22,057 nucleotides of DNA from VXNE01 sp964518405 (GTDB lineage Bacteria; Pseudomonadota; Gammaproteobacteria; Pseudomonadales; Azotimanducaceae): the NCBI GenBank assembly GCA_964518405.1, contig CAZFGB010000218.1, positions 1 through 22,057 of the forward strand. Direction: 5' to 3'. The notes below the pieces were generated by a model. It made no database searches, was not told the origin of the DNA, and saw only the letters and a list, made by a program, of their open reading frames with translations. Shown one piece after another: positions 6,677-14,123 of the stretch (position 1 is the stretch's first letter; each line of letters begins with the position of its first letter). The position numbers and the translations under genes are program-made.

Positions 6677-7684
6677 GTTGTAGAGGTCCTTGGCCCGGAA
6701 TGCTCCCCCCAACTCGTCCGCGTAGGCCGACACAAACTGCTCCGCATAGTCGGCCTTGGCCGCCTCGTCGACCGGATTCTCGTAGCCGGGCACGACGCCC
6801 TGCTGCATCAGGATGGCGAACCGCGCCGGGTGGCGGTCCAGCATCTGCTGCGGGACGCGCCCGATGAAGTTCTCCTGGGTGCGGATGAAGGGACGCACCA
6901 TGTAGACCGGTACGCTCACCCGCAGCCCCTGCGCCGTGCGGTTGTATGAGCCGTGCCAGGTCTTGCCGGTCCAAACGACCAGCGAGCCCGCCTTGGCCTC
7001 GACCGGAACGACGTCCTCGTTGCCGCCTTCGCCGATGATGGCTTCGCGGCCATCCGGGTTGCGGCACAATCTGTGGCTGCCCGGCACGAAGGCCGTTCCG
7101 CCGTTCTCCCGATTGAAGTCGGTCAGCACGTACATCAACTCGCACACCATGGACTGCGGCGGCAGCGGTGATGCCAGCGGCGTGTCGGTGTGCAATCTGA
7201 ACGTGCTCCTGTTCGGCCCCTTCATCCAGCAGCCCATGCCCGACAGCACCACGCTGTAGCCGCACAGGTAGGTAGCCATCGCCAGCAGCACGGGGTTCAT
7301 CAACGCCTCTTCGAAGACTTCATCCTCGAAAAAGATCGAGTGCATGATGTCGCCGACCGGCGAGTCCGGCGCATCCCTCTGACCCAACGGCATCCGACCC
7401 TTTGGGCGGCCTCCCTTGACTGAGGATCCTCTAGGCGTGATCGGCAGGTTGGCGTGCGTGGCGCCGGTCTTCATGTCGGGCCGCTCCCCGTTGCGTCGTT
7501 CGGCGATGTCGAGACACGCGGCAAGCATACGGTCCGCCAAGCCATTCGGCGATGCGATCTCCGGCGGGATAACGGTGTAGCCGTGGGTGTCGAGATCCGC
7601 GACGTAAGCCTGCAGCCCGAGCTCGCAGATCTCGTTCCAAACGCGATCAAGCCCGGACTCGGAAGCGGTAGCTGCTACTGCCAT
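6674..7684 (-). CDS. Phytanoyl-CoA dioxygenase (PhyH) family protein, copy 2
   Basis: This is a 336-residue Fe(II)/2-oxoglutarate oxygenase, only distantly similar to copy 1 but with the same motifs: H165-T-D167 in FRLHTDTP, H244 in KTWHG and R255 in QGLRVSV. Both copies share the N-terminal pattern of about 20 residues, an acidic stretch, then HGYTVIPPE or YGFTVVPPE. A basic Gly/Arg/Lys segment (about residues 84-98) that copy 1 lacks precedes the core. GGGGAGG at 7694-7700, nine bases before the ATG, supports the start. It is divergent from the third Gfo/Idh/MocA paralog, so a PhyH-Gfo pairing occurs twice in this window. The substrate is unknown. Confidence 0.9.
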   Translation of the reverse strand: MAVAATASESGLDRVWNEICELGLQAYVADLDTHGYTVIPPEIASPNGLADRMLAACLDIAERRNGERPDMKTGATHANLPITPRGSSVKGGRPKGRMPLGQRDAPDSPVGDIMHSIFFEDEVFEEALMNPVLLAMATYLCGYSVVLSGMGCWMKGPNRSTFRLHTDTPLASPLPPQSMVCELMYVLTDFNRENGGTAFVPGSHRLCRNPDGREAIIGEGGNEDVVPVEAKAGSLVVWTGKTWHGSYNRTAQGLRVSVPVYMVRPFIRTQENFIGRVPQQMLDRHPARFAILMQQGVVPGYENPVDEAAKADYAEQFVSAYADELGGAFRAKDLYN

Positions 7685-7915
7685 GATTCTTTTCCTCCCC
7701 GTGCAATACCCTTGATTCTACGCCTGTTGGTAGCGACATCGGCAAGCCCGAGACAGTGGTCCGGCCGATCAGCCAGTCGTCGATGTTGGTCCGCGGAACT
7801 CCTGATCGATGATTGTGCAAGAATGCGTCCACGCGGGCGCCAAAGCGCAAGAAGACCAAAGTGCCCGCAGTTCCATTTCGGGCACGTTCCGAGACCAGCG
7901 GATACAGGAGCACGC
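7685..7915. promoter_or_regulatory. Divergent promoter region with a 7-bp inverted repeat
   Basis: This gap separates PhyH copy 2 (-) from Gfo paralog 3 (+). It contains a perfect inverted repeat GTGCCCG (7861-7867) / CGGGCAC (7879-7885) with an 11-base spacer, 20 bases upstream of the AGGAG ribosome site at 7906-7910. It could be an operator or a leader hairpin for the oxidoreductase gene. I see no coding sequence and no clear -35/-10 pair. Confidence 0.4.
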
Positions 7916-9067
7916 ATGGCAACACCAATGAAAGTCGGCCTGATCGGCACGGGAGGCATTTCCAATCGACACATGATCCCCTACCTCGAGCGCCCGGATC
8001 GGGTGCGACTCACGGCGGTATGCGACATCGTCGAGTCTCTCGCGCAGGATTACGCGAAGAGGGCGGGCGTCAAAGAAATCTACCTCGACTTCGAAGAGAT
8101 GCTGCGAAAAGCCGACATCGATGCGGTCGACATCTGCACCGGCCATTCGTCGCATGCGCCGTTGGCCATCGCCGCAGCCAATGCCGGCAAACACGTGATC
8201 GTCGAGAAGGCGATGGCGCACACGCTGCAGGGCTGCAAGGACATGATCGAAGCGGCCGACAAGGCGGGGGTGACCCTGATGGTTGCCCAGCACCTCCGGT
8301 ATTCGCCTGAGTCCCGCGCAGTGAAGCGTTTCATCGACGAGGGCAACCTGGGCGAAATCCGGGCTGTTCGGACGCATTCGATTGGGGGCGGCGGCGGGGA
8401 CCGGAGACCGGACGACTGGATGAAGGATGGCGGGGCAGGCGGCGGCGTCATGCTGGTCCAGAGCGTCCACCACCTGGATCTGCTGCGGTTCTACGTGGGC
8501 AACGTCGAACGGGTCATGGGGATATCCAGATCCTTGCAGGAGAACTTCCTCAACGACGCCGACGACCTGGTCGCCGCGACGCTGGAGTTCGAAAACGGGG
8601 CGGTGGGCGATCTGATGGCGAGTTGGTCGACGCCCGTGTCACCGGAAGGGATGTCGTACATGATCCTGGGCAGCGAAGGCGCCGTACACTCGACGCCACC
8701 CACCCTGGACCAATCAATCGAGGCTCCGGTTCGCCAGTTCGGGACCATCATGTACGGCGTGAGGGACAGGGCACAGGAAGAGCAACAGACGAGAGCAATG
8801 CAGTCGGGCCCCCTGCGCCGTCCCCTGACCAAGGAGCGACTCGCATTGATGATGCGCCGGCCGTCCTTCCAACCGTTGCCGACGGGCGACGACGACCTGC
8901 CCAGCGACGACTACTTCATCAACGAAATCCTGCACTGGGAGGAATGCTGCAGAACGGGAGAGGAGCCCATCAGCAGCGGCCACGACAACCTCGAGACGAT
9001 GAAGATCATCTTCGGGATCTTCGAGTCGTCACGGTCAGGTACGGTGATAGACCTCGCCGACCTGTAG
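7916..9067 (+). CDS. Gfo/Idh/MocA family oxidoreductase, paralog 3
   Basis: This 383-residue protein is paralogous to the genes at 2947 and 4084 (shared MIPYLERPDRV-like start, DICTGHSSHAP, VEKAMAHTLQGCKDM, VHHLDLLRFYVGN, ISSGHDNLETMKI). The cofactor loop VGLIGTGGIS is intact and the EKP-like motif is again EKA. It has a Gly-rich loop (IGGGGGDRRPDD), and relative to the other two an insertion of roughly 20 residues around residue 285 (DRAQEEQQTRAMQ and onward) in the C-terminal domain. The ATG at 7916 is chosen because AGGAG lies five bases upstream and homology begins there, although the open frame extends back to 7454 through the divergent gene. The stop codon is followed directly, in the same frame, by a toxin-gene remnant. 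Confidence 0.92.
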   Translation: MATPMKVGLIGTGGISNRHMIPYLERPDRVRLTAVCDIVESLAQDYAKRAGVKEIYLDFEEMLRKADIDAVDICTGHSSHAPLAIAAANAGKHVIVEKAMAHTLQGCKDMIEAADKAGVTLMVAQHLRYSPESRAVKRFIDEGNLGEIRAVRTHSIGGGGGDRRPDDWMKDGGAGGGVMLVQSVHHLDLLRFYVGNVERVMGISRSLQENFLNDADDLVAATLEFENGAVGDLMASWSTPVSPEGMSYMILGSEGAVHSTPPTLDQSIEAPVRQFGTIMYGVRDRAQEEQQTRAMQSGPLRRPLTKERLALMMRRPSFQPLPTGDDDLPSDDYFINEILHWEECCRTGEEPISSGHDNLETMKIIFGIFESSRSGTVIDLADL

Positions 9068-9262
9068 ATCGGAGACCACTACCGGAGTCCGCCACCCGTT
9101 GAGAGGCTCGTCGGCGACCTGACCGGCACCTGCTCGCGCAGGATCAACATTCGGCACCGTCTGGTGTACCAAATACTCGACGCGGACCGCGTCGTGAAGG
9201 ATCTGCGTATGTGGAGCCACTACGAACAGTTATCTTATCGACGGCGACCCGGGTCGCTGTAG
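9068..9262 (+). pseudogene. YoeB/Txe-family toxin remnant (N-terminal half missing)
   Basis: Straight after the stop of the oxidoreductase gene, in the same frame, the sequence reads YRSPPPVERLVGDLTG, then SRRINIRHRLVYQ, then RVVKDLRMWSHYE, and ends at TAG 9260-9262. This is the C-terminal half of a YoeB/Txe RelE-superfamily mRNA interferase, including the SRRIN/RHRLVY core and the HYE end with the catalytic C-terminal histidine-tyrosine. The first roughly 35 residues and any start codon or antitoxin gene are absent, and about 13 extra residues follow the usual HYE end. It is a non-functional relic, probably left when a recombination placed the oxidoreductase gene here. Confidence 0.8.
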
Positions 9263-9345
9263 GTCCAGCCGACCGCCAACGGCGTTGAGCCGGGGCCAAC
9301 GGCGCTTGGGTCAGCTCCGATCAACGACGTTCATGGAATCCACCG

Positions 9346-11052
9346 CTACCAATCAAGCACAAAGCGAACCGTGACCGTTGTCTCTTGCGCCATGCGGCAG
9401 GACATCTCATCGCGGTCCGGGAACTTGGCCGACCATCTCTGAACCCGGCTCACGGCCGCTCTTGCGAATCGATCGAAGTGTCGCGGTCGATCCGCGCTGG
9501 ATCGTTCCGGCACCACCGTGACCTCCTCGTCCACCGTCTCGCCCGCTTCATCCACCGCAAAAGCTACCGTGATGACGGCATTTCCGTAGTTGTACCGACC
9601 GCCTCTCGGGTACCTCGGATGCAGGTCACTTGCGTTGGAAGCAGACAGGATCGGACAGGGCGGCAACTCGGGCGCCGCTTCGGTTGCGGCCTCCGAGACT
9701 TCCATTTCAGTTGTCGGATCGGGCGCGGGCGACTGCGGCGGATCGCCTTCCGCGCCTTGCCGTTCTTCCTCGGCCTGCCGCTCGAGTTCCCTGCGCACTT
9801 CCGCCTCCGCTTGACGCAGGCGTTCGATCTCCCGCTCCCTTTCCGCTTCCGCTTCGCGGAGCCGTTCGATCTCCCGTTGCCTTTCGGCTTCCGCTCGACG
9901 CAGGCGATCGAGTTCCGCCGCCCGGTCAGCCTCCTCCTGGCGTTGGCGCTCGGCCTCCCGCTGCAGCCGCGCCCGTTCCATGGCTGCGTGTCTTTCCCTC
10001 AGCTGAATCAAGGTTTCCTCTGTCACCCCGTCGCCGAGCCTGGACAGATTCTCGTCGATGAGCAGAACCAGTTGAAGCAACTCCTGTAGTCGCTCTTCCG
10101 TCGGCGCAGGGCCTTCGCCCCGCACTTCGTCGATACCGAGGTAGAAGTTGATCCGGCCCATCTCCGCAACCAGCGTGTTGGTCAGATCATAGGCATCCGA
10201 AAGGGTCAGCCGGACGAGGACCAGTTCCGGCGCGCGCGAGGGGTACATGCCCAGCTTGGATTGCAGGTATATCGCCTTCTCATTCGCTCCCAGAACCTGG
10301 CGAACCACTTCCGTCACCATTTCGGGACCCTCGATCATCCGAGCTTCTTCGGCTATCGGCCTCTCTGATCGAAGGGGCGTGCCCAGCGACTCGGCAGCGA
10401 GTTCGATCTCAGCCAGGACGATGGAAACGTTGCGGTAGACATCGGTGATCGTCAGGGGCCGGCCCCGAATCCCGTCCAACAGGAACGAAGCGTCGGCCAA
10501 CCTCTTGTAGACCATACTCGGCGTCTTGCCCGAAATCAGGGGCGCCGGTTCGACTTCGCGATCGATATCCAGCTGCGACTTGATCTTCCGCAATTCCCCG
10601 ACCAGACGCCCCATGCTGTCGAGCACATCGTCCGGCGTAATCCTCTTCGCCGGTATCCGGCCCGCAGACGCCTCCGGCATGCCGAAACGGTGTTGAATGC
10701 GCCGGACCTTGGTGCGGAGTTCCAGCGTCTTGGCGTAAAGATGGACCGGGTCGCGATCCACCTGCGGCTCACCCTCCCAAGGATAATCGCTGACCCCAAG
10801 CGCATCTCGAAGGACCTGCACCTCCGCGATGAAATCCTCGACGGCGCGGAACAGGTGGTCCGGCGCCGCATTTCGCGCGGTAACCGCTTCCGAGGTTCTC
10901 CATTGGCGCGCGAGCCGATCCGGTTCGGCATCCAACTCGGCGCTCGCCTCTTCGGCATCGGCTGCGAGCGCAGCCGCAACGCCCACGAATAGCATCGCGA
11001 AACAGGGAACGATCCGGGCGCGGATACCGAACGATAGCAAGGGCGTATTCAT
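9346..11052 (-). CDS. Exported helical-repeat protein with coiled coil and TonB-like C-terminal domain
   Basis: 568 residues. A signal peptide covers about residues 1-31 (basic FGIRARIV, hydrophobic CFAMLFVGVAAALA, then acidic). Residues 60-345 are all-helical and carry a recurring motif ending in LG/FG-hydrophobic (residues 85, 123, 161, 223, 267, 305, 339). Residues 345-430 form a charged coiled coil with three exact-register 14-residue repeats. A Pro/Glu linker leads to a TonB_C-like domain (about 478-568: HPRYPRGGRYN, ITVAFAVDEAGE, AAVSRVQRW, TVTVRFVLDW). The helical half is paralogous to the gene 45 bp upstream. The TonB-like domain without an N-terminal TonB anchor suggests a periplasmic structural or peptidoglycan/outer-membrane contact role. 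The helical part matches no family I can name. It is the last gene of the - strand block. Confidence 0.82.
   Translation of the reverse strand: MNTPLLSFGIRARIVPCFAMLFVGVAAALAADAEEASAELDAEPDRLARQWRTSEAVTARNAAPDHLFRAVEDFIAEVQVLRDALGVSDYPWEGEPQVDRDPVHLYAKTLELRTKVRRIQHRFGMPEASAGRIPAKRITPDDVLDSMGRLVGELRKIKSQLDIDREVEPAPLISGKTPSMVYKRLADASFLLDGIRGRPLTITDVYRNVSIVLAEIELAAESLGTPLRSERPIAEEARMIEGPEMVTEVVRQVLGANEKAIYLQSKLGMYPSRAPELVLVRLTLSDAYDLTNTLVAEMGRINFYLGIDEVRGEGPAPTEERLQELLQLVLLIDENLSRLGDGVTEETLIQLRERHAAMERARLQREAERQRQEEADRAAELDRLRRAEAERQREIERLREAEAEREREIERLRQAEAEVRRELERQAEEERQGAEGDPPQSPAPDPTTEMEVSEAATEAAPELPPCPILSASNASDLHPRYPRGGRYNYGNAVITVAFAVDEAGETVDEEVTVVPERSSADRPRHFDRFARAAVSRVQRWSAKFPDRDEMSCRMAQETTVTVRFVLDW
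9790..9915 (-). repeat. Three tandem 42-bp repeats coding for a 14-residue coiled-coil unit
   Basis: Residues 380-421 of the exported protein are three 14-residue units of the form E-[LI]-[DE]-R-L-R-x-A-E-A-E-x-x-R. The DNA repeats in step (shared segments such as TTCGATCTCCCG appear once per unit). Two heptads per unit fit a continuous coiled coil. Such in-frame repeats can change copy number by slippage and so vary the rod length between strains. Confidence 0.75.
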
Positions 11053-11097
11053 TATGGTTGCTTCATCGACCTTGCGCGACCGGAGGACATGGCCCAG

Positions 11098-12315
11098 TCA
11101 GCCTTCAACGGCGGCGGTTATGGTATCCAGAGCCTCGGTGATACCCAGCACCACCCGGAGTACGTCGGCGGCGGTCTTCCCCTCCGAATTCGACGGTTTC
11201 TCGGGAAGCGCGTCTATCCCCAGACGAAATCTGATGCGCGCCGTCTCGGCCAGAAGCGTGTTGGAGTAATCGAACACTTCCGACGACCTCACTCGCACCA
11301 TGGTCAACTTCGGCATGACGGAAGGATCCATGCCCAATATCGTCTGCAGGTTGATGATCCTCAAGGTCGCGAGCTTGACGTGCCGCGCCACATCCATCCA
11401 ACTCTTGGTTCCGTCTACCCCGGAAACTTCGAGACGAAGGGGAACTCCAAGATCGGACGCGACCAGTTCCAGATCGACCAGAACGCCGGCGTAGCCAAGA
11501 TAGACGTCGTCGGGCGTCACCGGCCTGCCAAGGAGTCCGTCAAGCAGGGACGACGCATGGGAAAGCCGTTGGTAGACCTGCGCCGGGGCGATCGCCTCGT
11601 CCACGATCGCCGACTCGATCTCTCCGTCCATGTTCCATCGCGTCTTGATCTTCCGGAGTTCATCGAGGACCTGAAGGACGCTCTGCTCCACATCGCCCCA
11701 ATCGATTTCCTTGGAAGGGATCCAGCCGGATTGCGCTGCCGGGACGCCGAACCGGCTCTGGATCTTGTTGACCTTGGACAGCACTTCCAGAGCCTTGGCA
11801 TAGACATGCACCGGAAGACGCTCCGGCTGCAGTTCCGATTCCGGCGGAACGCCGTATACGCCCACTTCCTCTCGGAGCAGAGCTATCTCCGCGATCAGAT
11901 CGCCAACCAGACCGTAAACGCCACCCGGATCCGCCGACCTGGCGGTCGGTCCGTCGGACGATGACCGCGAATCTTCTCCGTTCCGTACGGATTTGGGCGG
12001 TCTGGTGCCGGTCGATGACGTCTCGAACCATTCGGAAATCTGATCGAGCCAGCCATCTTCCCGCTCTTCTTCCTCCTCTGCGGCAACCGCCGGGGACCAG
12101 CCGATCTGGCCCGCCATGAGCAATACGCCGCACGATACGCTGAACTGTTTCGCGGTCGGCAGCCGAGCGCGCGCACCAACCCGCAACCATGCCCGGCCGG
12201 CTCGGCCGCAGATGCCTCGCGTCCTGGTCCGATCCGTTTCCGGATATCGGGAAACGACCAAGGCGGCATCCCTCGGTTCCGCTATCGCGATCAGGGTTCC
12301 CGGCAGGGTTCCCAT
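11098..12315 (-). CDS. Exported helical-repeat protein, paralog of the downstream gene
   Basis: 405 residues from the ATG at 12315, which overlaps the kinase stop codon (TGATG). Residues 130-400 align with the helical half of the downstream protein (VHVYAKALEVLSKVNKIQ against VHLYAKTLELRTKVRRIQ; SRFGVP against HRFGMP; LRKIKTRW; IRFRLGID against INFYLGID). LG-type motifs occur at residues 151, 189, 228, 289, 327 and 365, nearly all 38 or 39 apart. It lacks the coiled coil and TonB-like domain. A good signal peptide (KQFSVSCGVLLMAGQIGWSPAVAA) sits at residues 56-79, so the first 43 residues may not be made. An in-frame TTG at 12186 would place it correctly; otherwise the overlapping ATG gives an unusually long leader. 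An acidic run follows the predicted cleavage site. Function unknown; operon position ties it to the pseudokinase. Confidence 0.78.
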   Translation of the reverse strand: MGTLPGTLIAIAEPRDAALVVSRYPETDRTRTRGICGRAGRAWLRVGARARLPTAKQFSVSCGVLLMAGQIGWSPAVAAEEEEEREDGWLDQISEWFETSSTGTRPPKSVRNGEDSRSSSDGPTARSADPGGVYGLVGDLIAEIALLREEVGVYGVPPESELQPERLPVHVYAKALEVLSKVNKIQSRFGVPAAQSGWIPSKEIDWGDVEQSVLQVLDELRKIKTRWNMDGEIESAIVDEAIAPAQVYQRLSHASSLLDGLLGRPVTPDDVYLGYAGVLVDLELVASDLGVPLRLEVSGVDGTKSWMDVARHVKLATLRIINLQTILGMDPSVMPKLTMVRVRSSEVFDYSNTLLAETARIRFRLGIDALPEKPSNSEGKTAADVLRVVLGITEALDTITAAVEG

Positions 12316-14060
12316 CAGGGTTCCACCGCTACTACGAGTTCGCGCGCCAGATACCCGGTTGCGTCCTTGGGCACTTCGGCAAATATCTTCACCGACTTGC
12401 GGCCCGGCGCGCCAACCCTCAGTTCGACAAGTCCAGCCGGCAAATCGCTCAACAGTCCGGGCGTGCTCTCGATCAGCTTTTGATCACCCCATTCCACCCA
12501 GGCGCCGGAAGGCTCCGTCGTAACCATCAGATTGCCGGTCCCGCGCTTGAGGACTTGCTCGATGCGCAGTTCCCTGTCGGCCTCGAACGACTGGTTTGCA
12601 AGCGCGACGCTTTCGAAATGCGGGTGTTGGAGCACGATGTCGAAGGTCCCCACAGGCTGATCTGCAAGAACGAGGGGCGTCTTGCCGACAAATCGTCCAG
12701 CCACCCAGACTTCCGCGTTCGGCGGAGTGGTTTCGACCATCAGACTCGCCTTGTCCTCGTTGTCGACGACCGGAGGATCCTCCATGGCGATCAGGGCGGC
12801 CAACGCCTCCGGACCCGGCGACTCCTGGCTCGCGATGCGCTCGGTCGAACGAGCGATCGGCGATTGCCAGTCCGCGCTACGCTGCCCGGGGGCTTCCCCT
12901 TCCACCGGCGATCGCAGAATCTGCGAATCGAAGTAGACGATCAGCGCAGTCAATACGAGCAGTGCGATCGCGGGTATGGCCCAGCGTCTCCGTCCACCCT
13001 CAGCGCGCGAAGCTTCCATTGACCCTCCCGCAGGTAACCGCGCACCTCTTGCCGACGTTCTGGCGAGCTTGCCGTTGCCGTGCCGCCCCGGCTTCGCCCC
13101 GGCCAGCAGGTTCCGCCAGACCGCAACTTCCTGCGGTCGATCGGCGGGTCGAATCGCCAACGAAGCATCTATGCCGGGAAAGATCGAAGGATCGAATTCG
13201 CCGCGATCCAGTTCGGCCAGAGCGCCGATCGAATCCGCGATCAACCTTTCCGGGGCGGCGGGCGGCACCTCGCCCGAAACGCATTGGTAGAAGATGGCGC
13301 CCAATGCATATATGTCTGTCCATGGACCCCACCACTTCGTTTCGGCGGAGTACAGTTCAATAGGCGCATACGCCGACTGAGAGTGGAGCAGGCGTCCATA
13401 TCTCGGTCGGTAGCCGAAGGTTTGCCTGGCCGCCCCGAATCCTTGGCGGGTGGCCCCGCTCGCCAATATCAGCGGCGAACCGTCGACGCGCAACGCGATC
13501 TTTTCGGGTCTCAGTTCCAGGTGAAGCAGACCCGCTTCGTGAAGCGTCTCAAGACCGTCGAGCAGCGGCGTCATGATCTCGTCCGTCGCTTGCTCTTCCA
13601 ACGCGCCGGTCCGCAGCAACATCGCGTCCAGCGTGTTCTCCCCGGCGTGGTCCATCGCGACGTAGCCGGTGCCGTTCGTCTCCACGACATCGAGAATGCG
13701 GACGATGTTGTCGTGCCGCAATTCCGCCAAGGCTCTGGCACCGTCAAGGAACCGCCCCAGCAGCTCCGCAAATGACCTTTCGACGGAAGGCGACCGGGGC
13801 ACCACCGAGCCATCCTGCTGACGGGCGGCGACCTCGGCGAACAGGAATTCCTTTATCGCGACCCGCGTCCCGCGATCATGGTCCCATGCCGAATACGTGA
13901 CGCCGGTTCGACTGCTGCCCAGGACTTCGCCGAGTTCGTATTCACCCACCCGGAACTGCGGTGCCAGATCTTCCCGCCGAAAGTTCAGACGGTGAATATT
14001 GGTTTCCGGATCAGTCGCCACTGTCGACTCGGTATTGCGCGTTCCCACCATCCTGGACAC
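12315..14060 (-). CDS. Membrane pseudokinase: Ser/Thr kinase-like domain, one TM, two PEGA domains
   Basis: 581 residues. The kinase-like domain spans about 40-320, a single membrane span about 359-377 (WAIPAIALLVLTALIVYF), and two PEGA domains 438-485 and 508-560. The fold is recognisable from VAIK (K70), the DIYALGAIFYQCVSGE segment (249-264) and YAPIE (231-235). Catalytic sites are lost: the Gly-rich loop is LGSSRTG, HRD is H180-L-E182, the catalytic-loop Lys and Asn are R184 and K187, and DFG is A200-S-G202. Retention of K70 suggests nucleotide or scaffold binding without phosphotransfer, which is inference. PEGA domains are typically extracytoplasmic and linked to cell-wall or S-layer contact. 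The track start is a GTG at 14060; an ATG at 14051 is equally plausible. The gene lies 63 bp after amtB and its stop overlaps the next gene's ATG. Confidence 0.88.
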   Translation of the reverse strand: MSRMVGTRNTESTVATDPETNIHRLNFRREDLAPQFRVGEYELGEVLGSSRTGVTYSAWDHDRGTRVAIKEFLFAEVAARQQDGSVVPRSPSVERSFAELLGRFLDGARALAELRHDNIVRILDVVETNGTGYVAMDHAGENTLDAMLLRTGALEEQATDEIMTPLLDGLETLHEAGLLHLELRPEKIALRVDGSPLILASGATRQGFGAARQTFGYRPRYGRLLHSQSAYAPIELYSAETKWWGPWTDIYALGAIFYQCVSGEVPPAAPERLIADSIGALAELDRGEFDPSIFPGIDASLAIRPADRPQEVAVWRNLLAGAKPGRHGNGKLARTSARGARLPAGGSMEASRAEGGRRRWAIPAIALLVLTALIVYFDSQILRSPVEGEAPGQRSADWQSPIARSTERIASQESPGPEALAALIAMEDPPVVDNEDKASLMVETTPPNAEVWVAGRFVGKTPLVLADQPVGTFDIVLQHPHFESVALANQSFEADRELRIEQVLKRGTGNLMVTTEPSGAWVEWGDQKLIESTPGLLSDLPAGLVELRVGAPGRKSVKIFAEVPKDATGYLARELVVAVEP

Positions 14061-14123
14061 TCACATCTCGATGAAACCCCCGGGGTCGCGGATATCCGTC
14101 GATTCGAATCGAGCGAAGGGTGG

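Noticed and set aside
7454..7915. N-terminal extension of oxidoreductase paralog 3
   Set aside because: The extension is antisense to PhyH copy 2, and a ribosome site and homology both begin at 7916.
9270..9310. Direct repeat GCCAACGGCG in the gap after the toxin remnant
   Set aside because: Only two 10-base copies with unrelated flanks; no array or element structure.
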